Shown one piece after another: positions 6,554 to 14,468 of a DNA stretch of 64,000 nt. A program made the position numbers and the translations under genes. A model generated the notes under the pieces. That model saw nothing but the letters and a program-made list of their open reading frames with translations. It was not told the DNA's origin and searched no databases. The DNA lies in contig DAOUDW010000049.1 in the NCBI GenBank assembly GCA_034430895.1, forward strand, positions 1 to 64,000, in the 5' to 3' direction. This DNA comes from WVZH01 sp034430895. GTDB lineage: Bacteria > Chloroflexota > Anaerolineae > Anaerolineales > E44-bin32. Position 1 is the stretch's first letter. Each line of letters begins with the position of its first letter.

Positions 6554-9500
6554 TTAGAGGTCGAGGCTCGCCATCTGCTCGTAGAATTTCCAGCGGGCGA
6601 TCACATCTTCTCGTAGGGACTTCAACAACATTTCTGCCCGATCCGGATCCGCGGCGCGCAAGGAGCGGAAACGGTTTTGCTTGTAAGCGAACTCCTCGAT
6701 GTCCTCTCTCGGCGGTTTGGAGTCTAGCTGCAGCGGATTCTTGCCCTGCTCGGTAAGCATCGGATTGAAGCGGAAGAGCGGCCAGAATCCACTCGCTTCT
6801 GCGTTCTTGTGCAGGTCGGTCGCAGTGGTCATATTAATGCCATGATTGATACAGTGACTGTAGGCAATGATCAGCGAAGGACCGTCGTACGCCTCCGCCT
6901 CCTGGAAGGCCTTGATCAACTGCGTCATGTTCGCCCCATAGGCGACCTGAGCTACGTAGATGTTGCCGTAACTCATGGCGATCGATCCCATATCCTTCTT
7001 GGGCATATCTTTTCCTGCGGCGGCGAACTTTGCAACTGCTCCACGCGGCGTCGCTTTGGAGGACTGCCCACCGGTGTTGGAATACACACCCGTGTCCAGC
7101 ACAAGTACGTTCACATTTCGGCCGGATGCCAAGACATGATCCAGGCCACCGTAGCCGATGTCGTACGCCCAACCATCGCCTCCCAGAATCCACACGGATT
7201 TCGGGGCCAGGTAATCCGCCACATTGAGCAGATTGCGCGCTTCGGGTTCCTCACGGCCTTCAAGAGCCGCCTTCAACTCATCCACACGCGCTCGCTGGGC
7301 TTCGATCGCCTCCGGCGTGCTCACATCTGCCGACTTTATTTCTGCGACCAAATCGGCCTTATCCGACAAATCGACTTTATCCAGCAAACCTTGCGCGATA
7401 TCCGTCAGCTTATCCACGGTCAAACGCATCCCAAAGCCAAACTCTGCGTTGTCCTCGAAGAGCGAGTTCGACCAGGCCGGCCCGCGTCCATCCGCTCGCG
7501 CCGCATACGGTGTCGTGGGGAGGTTTCCACCGAAGATCGATGAACAGCCCGTTGCATTGGCGATGAGCAGTCGATCGCCGAAGAGCTGCGTCAGCAGTTT
7601 GACATATGGCGTCTCACCACATCCGGCACATGCTCCGGAGAACTCGAACAAAGGATGCATGAACTGCGACCCCTTGGTTGTGAAACGGTTGAACAGCGTG
7701 GGATCCGGATCCGGGATGGAGAGGAAGTAATCCCATTTCGTCACTTCTTGCTCGCGGATGCGGGGTTGTGGGGCCATGCTGATGGCTTTTCGATCCGTCT
7801 TCTTGCCTGATTCGTCCTTGGCGAAAGCGGGGCATACATGCACGCATGCGCCACAGCCCGTGCAGTCTTCCGGTGAGATTTGCAATGTGTACATCATATT
7901 TTCAAATCCGCGGCCTTTGGCAGCTACGGCTTTCCAACCTTCCGGTGCATCGCCCTCTGCATATGCCGCGTCGTAAACCTTGGGTCGAATCGTGGCATGC
8001 GGACACACAAGCGCACACTGGTTGCACTGGATACAAACTTCAGGATCCCAAATCGGAATCTCAAGCGCGATGTTGCGTTTTTCATAGCGCGTGGTCCCAA
8101 CGGGATACGTGCCATCGTTCGGCAGCAAGGAAACGGGAATCTTCTCACCGCGGCGAGCGATCATCTCGCCCGTCACTTTTTGTACAAATTCGGGCGCATC
8201 CGCCGGTACCGGCGGACGCATATGAATCTCGGAAGTAGCTTTCTTCGGAACATCCACCTGATGGATACGCTCACGGGCGAGGCCTGCAGATTTGATGTTC
8301 ATCTCCACAATGGCTTTACCCTTTCTTCCATAGGTGTCCTCAACCGCCATTTCCATCATCTTCATCGCTTTGTCCTCAGGGAGTACACCTGAGATGGCGA
8401 AGAACGCGGACTGCATGATCACGTTGATGCGCGCCCCCAATCCGAGCGAATCCGCCAGCGAATAGGCATCAATTAGATAAAACTTGGCTTCCTTGTCGAT
8501 TAATGCTTGTTGTACTTCGCGCGGCAACTTGTCCCAGACTTTATCCGCAGGATATTGACTGTTGAGCAGGAAGGTGCCACCCGGTTTTAGATTGCCGACA
8601 ATATCCACCCGCTCGAGGAATTGGAATGCGTGACAAGCCAGGAACTCCGCCTGTTGGATCACATACGTGCTGCGAATCGGATTGGGGCTGAAGCGCAGAT
8701 GGGAGATCGTCATCGATCCGGATTTCTTGGAGTCGTAGACGAAGTGCCCCTGGGCGAAGTTGTCGGTTGCCTTGCCGATGATCTTGATCGAGTTCTTGTT
8801 GGCACCGACCGTACCATCGCCGCCCAGGCCATAGAACATCGCCTGGTGTACACCTTCCGGCAACGACGAGAAGGTATCATCCCACGGCAAATTGCTGTGG
8901 GTCACGTCATCATCGATACCCACGGTAAAGTGATTCCGCGGAGTCTCTTCCGCCAGATTATCGAACACCGATTTTGCCATACCGGCGTTGAACTCGCGCG
9001 AGCCCAATCCGTAGCGGCCACCCACGACCAGCGGCATATCATCACGGCTGATTCGACCTGCTGTAACGGATTCGACGATTGCGTTTTGAATGTCCAGGTA
9101 GAGCGGCTCGCCTTCGGCTCCCGGCTCCTTGGTGCGGTCCAGGACGGCAATGTTGCGCACTGTTTTGGGCAAAGCGGCGACAAACGCCTCCCCGTCGAAA
9201 GGACGGTAGAGACGCACTTTGATCAAACCAACTTTTTCACCCTGTTTAGTGAGGTAATCTACAACTTCATGTGCAGTGTCTGCACCGGAGCCCATCATAA
9301 CCACGACGCGCTCGGCATCTGCTGGCCCAACGTAATCAAACAAGTGATATTGCCGGCCAACGACCTTGGCGAAGCGGTCCATCGCTCCCTGAACGATCTG
9401 GGGAGTCTTTTCATAGAAAGCATTGACCGTCTCGCGTGCGGCGAAGAAAACGTCTGGATTCTGAGCCGTGCCACGGATCTTGGGACGGTCCGGGGACAGC

Positions 9501-10135
9501 GCGCGCTGACGATGTCGAATGACCCATTCATCGTCGATCATCGCCCGCATGTCATCATGAGTTAACTCTTCGATCTTCTGGATTTCGTGTGAGGTGCGGA
9601 AACCATCGAAAAAGTGCAGGAACGGAATACTGGATTCCAACGCGGCGGCTTGCGCGATCAGCGCGAAATCCATCACTTCCTGCGGGCTGTTGGATGAGAG
9701 CAGGCCCCATCCCGTCCCGCGTGTGGTCATCACATCGCTGTGATCGGCGAAAATCGAAAGGGCTTGCGCCGCAACGGAACGTGCCGCAATGTGAAAAACG
9801 GCTGGCGTGAGTTCGCCAGCGATTTTAAACATATTGGGAATCATTAACAACAGTCCTTGAGAGGCCGTGAACGTCGTCGTCAACGCGCCTGTCGTCAAGG
9901 CACCATGAACTGCACCGGCAGCTCCGCCTTCCGCTTGCATTTCGACGACATTGGGGACTGCTCCCCAGATATTGGGTTCACCATTGGCAGCTTTCGCATC
10001 GGCAATCTCGCCCATTGGGGAGGATGGTGTGATGGGATAGATCGCAATCACCTCATTCGTCGCGTAGGCCACATGAGCCGCAGCGGCATTTCCATCATAT
10101 GGAACGAACTTTCGCTCAACTTTCTTTTTAGGCAT
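6554..10135 (-). CDS. nifJ: pyruvate:ferredoxin (flavodoxin) oxidoreductase
   Basis: 1193-aa single-chain PFOR, the full usual length. It converts pyruvate, CoA and oxidised ferredoxin to acetyl-CoA, CO2 and reduced ferredoxin. The N-terminal domain I has YPITPSSPMGE. Two [4Fe-4S] ferredoxin motifs lie near residues 695-765 (CIQCNQCALVCP and CTGCGACVHVCP). The TPP domain begins near 835 with GACAGCGETPYVK, contains GGDGWAYDIGYGG, and is followed by the C-terminal NTGGQSSKATPRGA. The ATG at 10135 follows AAGGAG. The oxygen-sensitive reaction points to an anaerobic lifestyle. It is divergent from a DHODH-like gene, a pairing seen in other anaerobes. Confidence 0.97.
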   Translation of the reverse strand: MPKKKVERKFVPYDGNAAAAHVAYATNEVIAIYPITPSSPMGEIADAKAANGEPNIWGAVPNVVEMQAEGGAAGAVHGALTTGALTTTFTASQGLLLMIPNMFKIAGELTPAVFHIAARSVAAQALSIFADHSDVMTTRGTGWGLLSSNSPQEVMDFALIAQAAALESSIPFLHFFDGFRTSHEIQKIEELTHDDMRAMIDDEWVIRHRQRALSPDRPKIRGTAQNPDVFFAARETVNAFYEKTPQIVQGAMDRFAKVVGRQYHLFDYVGPADAERVVVMMGSGADTAHEVVDYLTKQGEKVGLIKVRLYRPFDGEAFVAALPKTVRNIAVLDRTKEPGAEGEPLYLDIQNAIVESVTAGRISRDDMPLVVGGRYGLGSREFNAGMAKSVFDNLAEETPRNHFTVGIDDDVTHSNLPWDDTFSSLPEGVHQAMFYGLGGDGTVGANKNSIKIIGKATDNFAQGHFVYDSKKSGSMTISHLRFSPNPIRSTYVIQQAEFLACHAFQFLERVDIVGNLKPGGTFLLNSQYPADKVWDKLPREVQQALIDKEAKFYLIDAYSLADSLGLGARINVIMQSAFFAISGVLPEDKAMKMMEMAVEDTYGRKGKAIVEMNIKSAGLARERIHQVDVPKKATSEIHMRPPVPADAPEFVQKVTGEMIARRGEKIPVSLLPNDGTYPVGTTRYEKRNIALEIPIWDPEVCIQCNQCALVCPHATIRPKVYDAAYAEGDAPEGWKAVAAKGRGFENMMYTLQISPEDCTGCGACVHVCPAFAKDESGKKTDRKAISMAPQPRIREQEVTKWDYFLSIPDPDPTLFNRFTTKGSQFMHPLFEFSGACAGCGETPYVKLLTQLFGDRLLIANATGCSSIFGGNLPTTPYAARADGRGPAWSNSLFEDNAEFGFGMRLTVDKLTDIAQGLLDKVDLSDKADLVAEIKSADVSTPEAIEAQRARVDELKAALEGREEPEARNLLNVADYLAPKSVWILGGDGWAYDIGYGGLDHVLASGRNVNVLVLDTGVYSNTGGQSSKATPRGAVAKFAAAGKDMPKKDMGSIAMSYGNIYVAQVAYGANMTQLIKAFQEAEAYDGPSLIIAYSHCINHGINMTTATDLHKNAEASGFWPLFRFNPMLTEQGKNPLQLDSKPPREDIEEFAYKQNRFRSLRAADPDRAEMLLKSLREDVIARWKFYEQMASLDL

Positions 10136-10153
10136 CCTTAACTCCTTCTTATC

Positions 10154-10171
10154 GAACGATAACACGTTCGT
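10154..10171. promoter_or_regulatory. perfect inverted repeat upstream of nifJ (possible operator)
   Basis: CGAACG, six bases, CGTTCG form a perfect 6-6-6 inverted repeat about 20 bases ahead of the nifJ start, between its putative promoter and the Shine-Dalgarno. It could bind a dimeric regulator; the regulator is not identifiable. Confidence 0.35.
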
Positions 10172-10182
10172 TTTAAAGTCGC

Positions 10183-10211
10183 ATTAATGCGCGTAAAAAC
10201 ATCTTGGACAA
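10183..10211 (-). promoter_or_regulatory. possible nifJ promoter
   Basis: On the minus strand TTGTCC (10206-10211), 17 bases, ATTAAT (10183-10188). Each hexamer matches consensus at four of six positions. The spacing and the place upstream of the inverted repeat support it only moderately. Confidence 0.35.
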
Positions 10212-10357
10212 ACCACCCTATACGATATTCGTCTTTGGGCTTTTGTAACAGTGTAAAAGAGCATTGTAAAGTGCAGGACACCTATCACTATTCCAGATGC
10301 GAGGTTTATTTGTTATGCTTTAATAGAGCAGTTAGAGGTAATTCGAGAGGAGATGAA

Positions 10358-11344
10358 ATGGCTGATATTAAAACGACGTACATGGGAATCAAACTCGAGA
10401 CTCCGATTCTCGTAGCTGCAAGCTCGATCTCCAGCTACATCGATCGCATCAAAGACGCCGAGAAAGCTGGCGCCGGTGCGCTGGTGATCCGCTCGCTCTT
10501 CGAAGAACAAATCCTTTTCGAAGCGTTACGCATGGAAGAGGAATTATCCGTTGGCTCAGAATCCTTTCCGGAAGCACTTTCCTATTTCCCCGAGATTAAA
10601 CACGGGGATGCCAGCGAACATTTAATGTGGATCGAAAAAACGCGCGCAGAGGTAAAAATACCGTTAATCGCAAGCCTGAATGCGGTCAACCCGGGTTCCT
10701 GGACCAAATACGCCAAGCAACTCGAGGAAACCGGTGTGGACGCGCTCGAGCTTAATATCTACGCCGTCGTGACCAACATCGACAAGACCTCCGCCGAAGT
10801 TGAGCAGTCGATGTACGAGACTGTAGAATCTGTATTGAGCGAGGTCAAGATCCCTGTCTCGGTAAAACTCAGTCCCTTTTACACCGCCACAGCCAACGTG
10901 GCCTCCCAGCTCGACAAACGCGGCGTTCGCGGGCTCGTGCTCTTCAACCGCTTCCTGCAGCCGGACATCGACACGCAAAACGAAACCTTGATCAACGAAA
11001 TGACATTCAGTTCATCGTCGGAGATACGATTGCCCTTGCGATGGGTGGCGCTTTTATACAAACGAATCAAGGCGGATTTGGCACTCAACACAGGTGTACA
11101 CTCCGGTGTGGATGTAGCCAAGGCGCTTCTGGCGGGCGCAAGCGTCGTGCAATCGGCCTCTGCGCTGCTGCAAAATGGCACACCTTACTTGTCGACCATG
11201 CTGCGGGAGTTAGAAGGCTGGATGGACGAACATAGTTACAAGAATCTGGATGATTTCCGCGGCAAGATGAGTCAAAGCGAAGTCGACGATCCCTTTGCTT
11301 TTGAACGGGCACAATATGTGAAGTTGCTGCTTGGGCAGAAATAA
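10358..11344 (+). CDS. dihydroorotate dehydrogenase-like FMN protein
   Basis: 328-aa TIM-barrel oxidoreductase resembling class 1 dihydroorotate dehydrogenases: MGIKLETPILVAASSIS at the N-terminus, DALELNIYAVVTN for the substrate/FMN strand, PVSVKLSPFY, and the C-terminal phosphate-binding segment LLAGASVVQSASALL. Families of this kind next to PFOR genes are annotated as DHODH-like with unknown substrate; the class 1 active-site Cys/Ser loop is not obvious here. The long open frame upstream lacks a site, whereas GAGAGGAGATGAA precedes the ATG at 10358. It is alone in its transcript, closed by a strong terminator. The role in pyrimidine synthesis is uncertain. Confidence 0.75.
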   Translation: MADIKTTYMGIKLETPILVAASSISSYIDRIKDAEKAGAGALVIRSLFEEQILFEALRMEEELSVGSESFPEALSYFPEIKHGDASEHLMWIEKTRAEVKIPLIASLNAVNPGSWTKYAKQLEETGVDALELNIYAVVTNIDKTSAEVEQSMYETVESVLSEVKIPVSVKLSPFYTATANVASQLDKRGVRGLVLFNRFLQPDIDTQNETLINEMTFSSSSEIRLPLRWVALLYKRIKADLALNTGVHSGVDVAKALLAGASVVQSASALLQNGTPYLSTMLRELEGWMDEHSYKNLDDFRGKMSQSEVDDPFAFERAQYVKLLLGQK

Positions 11345-11398
11345 ATCGGCTGGTAAAAGCGATTATTCATAAAGTTACAATTCAAGTCCAACGAACAA

Positions 11399-11429
11399 GA
11401 AGACGCCCTGGTTGGGCGTCTTCATTTTT
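11399..11429 (+). terminator. terminator after the DHODH-like gene
   Basis: GAAGACGCCC, a 5-base loop and GGGCGTCTTC form a perfect 10-bp stem, followed by ATTTTTC on the plus strand. Confidence 0.9.
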
Positions 11430-11505
11430 CCCGGAATCGTACCAACACATTCATTTCCTATTAACTTCGGATATCGATAACCCGAAGTGATGTATGTAAA
11501 GGCGA

Positions 11506-11544
11506 GACGGTGCTCAAGCTTCAAACCCGGGCTCAAGCACCGTC
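11506..11544. repeat. inverted repeat between convergent genes
   Basis: GACGGTGCT at 11506-11514 and AGCACCGTC at 11536-11544 can pair across about 21 bases that include a smaller CAAGC repeat. No T-run follows on either strand. It may aid termination of the ABC permease transcript. Confidence 0.4.
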
Positions 11545-11605
11545 AAACCTTCAATAATGCAGTCCGTTGTGAATTTGAAACTCTACAACACCCTTTATTC
11601 AAGAG

Positions 11606-12349
11606 TTAATCCCAACGGAAGGTCCGAACGGCTGCCACAGCGCTGACCACAAACACACCCACCAAGACAAGAACTGCAGTCAGGTGCTGCCCCCATCCAT
11701 CACCAAACCACAAACCACGCAGCAAATCCACCACGTAGGTGAGTGGAAGAAAGTCGGCCACACGTTGAATCGAATCAGGCATGATTTCCAACGGAATGGC
11801 GGCACCAGACAGGAACATCATCGGGTAGAAGAAAACCATCCCGATCACCTGCGCGGCCCGCGCACCCGGCGCCAGGGTTCCGATCAAGTATCCGAATGCA
11901 AACATCGCCAACCCGCACCAGACGACACCAAGCACGAAACTGAGCACATTGCCTTCGAAGCGCACATCGTGCAAAAGCCAACCGGTGGATACGAGAAGCA
12001 CGATACCGAGTAACAGCATCAGCATGTTGGCGATCACGTCAGCAGCAATAAAAACGCGCGGACGCAACGCCGATGCTTGATAGCGGCGCAGAACACCCAA
12101 CTCGCGATAGTTGCCGATTGTAATGGGTATGTTCATGAACCCGATCGTACTGAGAATAATCGCCGTGTATCCGGACATACTCACGTCCATCGATCCGTAA
12201 CCGCCAAACATCGGCGAGGGATCGTTGCCGTAGATCGCCCCGAAAAGCAGTATCAGCAGCGGTGGAAAAGCCAGCGTAAAGAACGTGCCGATGGGTTCAC
12301 GAATGTATAATTTTAGATTGATCCAAGTGAGTTCTTTCAAGCCTCGCAT
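11606..12349 (-). CDS. ABC-2 type transporter permease
   Basis: 247-aa membrane protein with about six transmembrane segments: an N-terminal IREPIGTFFTLAFPPLLILLF, a cytoplasmic GNYRELGVLRRYQASALRPR loop, and the conserved ABC2 end MFLSGAAIPLEIMPDSIQRV followed by PLTYVVDLLRG. Proteins of this family export drugs, lipids or polysaccharides as partners of a separate ATPase. The start lies one base after the stop of the ATPase gene, whose 3' end holds its GGGAGGT Shine-Dalgarno. The operon order is membrane protein, regulator, ATPase, permease. Substrate unknown. Confidence 0.9.
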   Translation of the reverse strand: MRGLKELTWINLKLYIREPIGTFFTLAFPPLLILLFGAIYGNDPSPMFGGYGSMDVSMSGYTAIILSTIGFMNIPITIGNYRELGVLRRYQASALRPRVFIAADVIANMLMLLLGIVLLVSTGWLLHDVRFEGNVLSFVLGVVWCGLAMFAFGYLIGTLAPGARAAQVIGMVFFYPMMFLSGAAIPLEIMPDSIQRVADFLPLTYVVDLLRGLWFGDGWGQHLTAVLVLVGVFVVSAVAAVRTFRWD

Positions 12350-12350
12350 C

Positions 12351-13268
12351 TTAAACCTCCCGTATTTCCTTGCCCGTCAACGAGAGAAAGACATCCTCCA
12401 GCGTGGGATCCTGCGTACGCAGATCCCGAAAATCAGCGCCGGATGTCTCCAACCCGTGGACGACCGAACTTGTAAAACGTTCACCACTTCCATAAACAAC
12501 CACACGCTCTCCAATTTGTTCCACGCGATCGACCAGGGGCATTTCCACCAGCGATTGAGAGTCCCAATGATTCGCAACGGTGAAGACCAAGCGACGTTCC
12601 ACACCCAGCGAACGGATCAACGCTTCGGGTGTATCCAGGGCGACGATTTTGCCTTCGTCCATGATGAGCACTCGATCGCAGAGACGCTCCGCCTCTTCCA
12701 TGAAATGCGTCGTCAGAAAGACGGTTGTCCCCTGATCGCGAATCTGGCGTACCATATCCCACATCGATCGCCTGGCGTGAGGATCGAGGCCCGTGGTCAA
12801 CTCGTCAAAGAAGACCACTTGGGGTTTGTTCACCAGGGCCAGTGCGATAAACAAGCGCTGCTTCTGACCTCCCGACAGCTTGGTGAATGTCGCCTTCGAT
12901 TTGGCAGCCAACCCAAGCCGATCAAGGAGAACCTGTGAATCCTCACACTCCGCATAGAGCGATCCAAAAAAGTCCAGCGCTTCCTGTACTCGAATGCGCA
13001 GTGGAAGCGCCGATTCCTGCAATTGGACCCCTATCCGCTCTGCCACTTCGAGGCGATCCTGCCAGGGCACATACCCGAGCAGTTGCACAGAGCCGGAATC
13101 CGGCTTACGCAGGCCCTCGATGCACTCGATAGTGGTTGTCTTGCCCGCACCGTTGGGCCCGACGATGCCGAAAATTTCTCCTTCTTCGACATGGAACGTC
13201 ACACCACCCACGGCGCGAACCGAACCGTACTGTTTGATGATTTCGTTTACTTCGATTACCTTACTCAT
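12351..13268 (-). CDS. ABC transporter ATP-binding protein
   Basis: 305-aa ATPase of the DrrA/CcmA exporter type. Walker A GPNGAGKTT is near residues 37-45, the signature LSGGQKQR near 133, Walker B VVFFDELTTGLD near 153, and the H-loop LTTHFMEEAERLCDRV follows. The C-terminal 90 residues form the small regulatory extension common in this family (RRLVFTVANHWDSQ...TLEDVFLSLTGKEIRE). AGGAGAAGG precedes the ATG. It energises the permease immediately downstream; a small winged-helix regulator lies just upstream in the same operon. Confidence 0.93.
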   Translation of the reverse strand: MSKVIEVNEIIKQYGSVRAVGGVTFHVEEGEIFGIVGPNGAGKTTTIECIEGLRKPDSGSVQLLGYVPWQDRLEVAERIGVQLQESALPLRIRVQEALDFFGSLYAECEDSQVLLDRLGLAAKSKATFTKLSGGQKQRLFIALALVNKPQVVFFDELTTGLDPHARRSMWDMVRQIRDQGTTVFLTTHFMEEAERLCDRVLIMDEGKIVALDTPEALIRSLGVERRLVFTVANHWDSQSLVEMPLVDRVEQIGERVVVYGSGERFTSSVVHGLETSGADFRDLRTQDPTLEDVFLSLTGKEIREV

Positions 13269-13337
13269 ATCCTTCTCCTAGCATTAATGCATCGCATTGA
13301 TCATGCGAGTTTGATTTATCCAAGTCCCCGCTGTTCT

Positions 13338-13655
13338 CTACGCCTTATGCTTTTCTTCGACCTCCGCACCACTTAATATCTGCTCCAGTGCTTCCACATG
13401 ATCTGCAAAAGCCTGGTAACCTTCCTTTGTGGCCGCGACAAATGTACGCGGCTTACGCGCCACAAACGTCTTTTCTAAGGACACATACCCAGCATCTTCG
13501 AGCTTCCGCAGATGCGCACCCAAGTTTCCGTCCGTCAGGGATAGCACATCACGTAAATGTGTGAATTCCACCTGCCCACTCGCATCCAATGCCACCAGCG
13601 CGGCCATGATGCGCATACGGACGGGCTGGTGGATAATTTCATTCAGCATGCTCAT
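13338..13655 (-). CDS. winged-helix transcriptional regulator (HTH_34 type)
   Basis: 105-aa DNA-binding protein. HQPVRMRIMAALVALDASG is the usual opening of ArsR-like winged-helix regulators of the HTH_34 group; the recognition helix is in LTDGNLGAHLRKLEDAGYV, and the wing in TFVARKPRTFVAATKEG. Such proteins often sit with a membrane protein and an ABC exporter and repress their own operon. Here it lies between a 186-aa membrane protein (21 bases upstream) and the ABC ATPase (69 bases downstream). Palindromes at the operon promoter are candidate binding sites. Confidence 0.85.
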   Translation of the reverse strand: MSMLNEIIHQPVRMRIMAALVALDASGQVEFTHLRDVLSLTDGNLGAHLRKLEDAGYVSLEKTFVARKPRTFVAATKEGYQAFADHVEALEQILSGAEVEEKHKA

Positions 13656-13676
13656 GCTCGTTTGCCCTTCGCTTAT

Positions 13677-14237
13677 TCACTTCCAGCGTTTCAAGATATA
13701 AATACCGCTTCCGAACATCGTACCGCCACCAAGAAACGCCATCCATAGATAATAAACATCTGGAAGCAGAAAGTATCCAATCAAGCCCAATCCGCTTACG
13801 AGAAGTCCGATCCAAGTAATGATGCGCTCAAGCCACAATCCCATGAGAACGTAGGCAAACATGGCGTACAATGCAATGAGCATCGAAATTTGCTCCATTT
13901 CCAGCGGCCAGGCTACCCATATCCAGAGAACCACGTACAACATAAAGAAAATCCAGATTTGCCAAATACGATGGCTTCCCGGCAGACGATAGCGTGAACC
14001 GAGACGGTAGCCCATGACCCCACTGGCAATGCTGCCGCCGATAGCGAGCACGGTCCAAATCTGCCCTGAAGTTTCGGCGTCAAGGAAATGGCTCGCGAGA
14101 TAGCCAAAAAACCAGATCGCTCCCCATAGGATCATATGGAAGGGGGTACTGCCGGTGGCAATGGATGTGCGTATGCGGGAGCGCACCTCACGAATCTCCT
14201 GCAAGGACTGTATTGCCTCTTCACGTGAAATTTCCAT
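13677..14237 (-). CDS. membrane protein of the ABC-exporter operon
   Basis: 186-aa protein. The N-terminal 30 residues are hydrophilic and helical (SREEAIQSLQEIREVRSRIRT), then come about five membrane segments (MILWGAIWFFGYLASHF; IWTVLAIGGSIASGVMGY; IWIFFMLYVVLWIWVAWP; and two more). I do not recognise a named family. The ATG at 14237 follows GGAGGGTAACG. As the first gene of a regulator-ABC operon it may sense the exported compound or anchor the regulator; this is inference from context. Confidence 0.75.
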   Translation of the reverse strand: MEISREEAIQSLQEIREVRSRIRTSIATGSTPFHMILWGAIWFFGYLASHFLDAETSGQIWTVLAIGGSIASGVMGYRLGSRYRLPGSHRIWQIWIFFMLYVVLWIWVAWPLEMEQISMLIALYAMFAYVLMGLWLERIITWIGLLVSGLGLIGYFLLPDVYYLWMAFLGGGTMFGSGIYILKRWK

Positions 14238-14283
14238 CGTTACCCTCCACGAAATCACAATCGGATTTCGCCATTTCATTATA

Positions 14284-14330
14284 TAGAGCTCTCTGTTTTA
14301 TAGAGTACTCTAATACAATTAATATGTCAA
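14284..14330 (-). promoter_or_regulatory. promoter with two related palindromes for the ABC-exporter operon
   Basis: On the minus strand TTGACA lies at 14325-14330. At 17 bases spacing the -10 would be TACTCT (14302-14307), which sits inside a perfect 12-bp palindrome TAGAGTACTCTA (14301-14312). A second, shorter palindrome AGAGCTCT (14284-14291) with the same AGAG/CTCT arms lies just downstream. The arrangement fits autorepression by the winged-helix regulator of this operon. Confidence 0.45.
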
Positions 14331-14438
14331 GTCCTTCTTTACCCAATTAATATCCAGCCCACTTGCCGTACCAGTGGAGAAAAAACCACAACTGATCACC
14401 AACAGGCAACACGAAATGTGCCCGATTTCGTTCCGTGA

Positions 14439-14444
14439 TACACT
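14439..14444 (+). promoter_or_regulatory. possible extended -10 promoter for the GAF/PAS kinase
   Basis: TACACT preceded by TGA (TGnTACACT) lies 25 bases before the GTG start at 14469. No good -35 box is visible. Confidence 0.3.
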
Positions 14445-14468
14445 ACGAATACCAGAGGGGAACCAAAC

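Noticed and set aside
6809..9810. Long open frames opposite nifJ
   Set aside because: They are mirror frames of a strongly conserved gene with GC-rich third positions and show no domains or ribosome sites.
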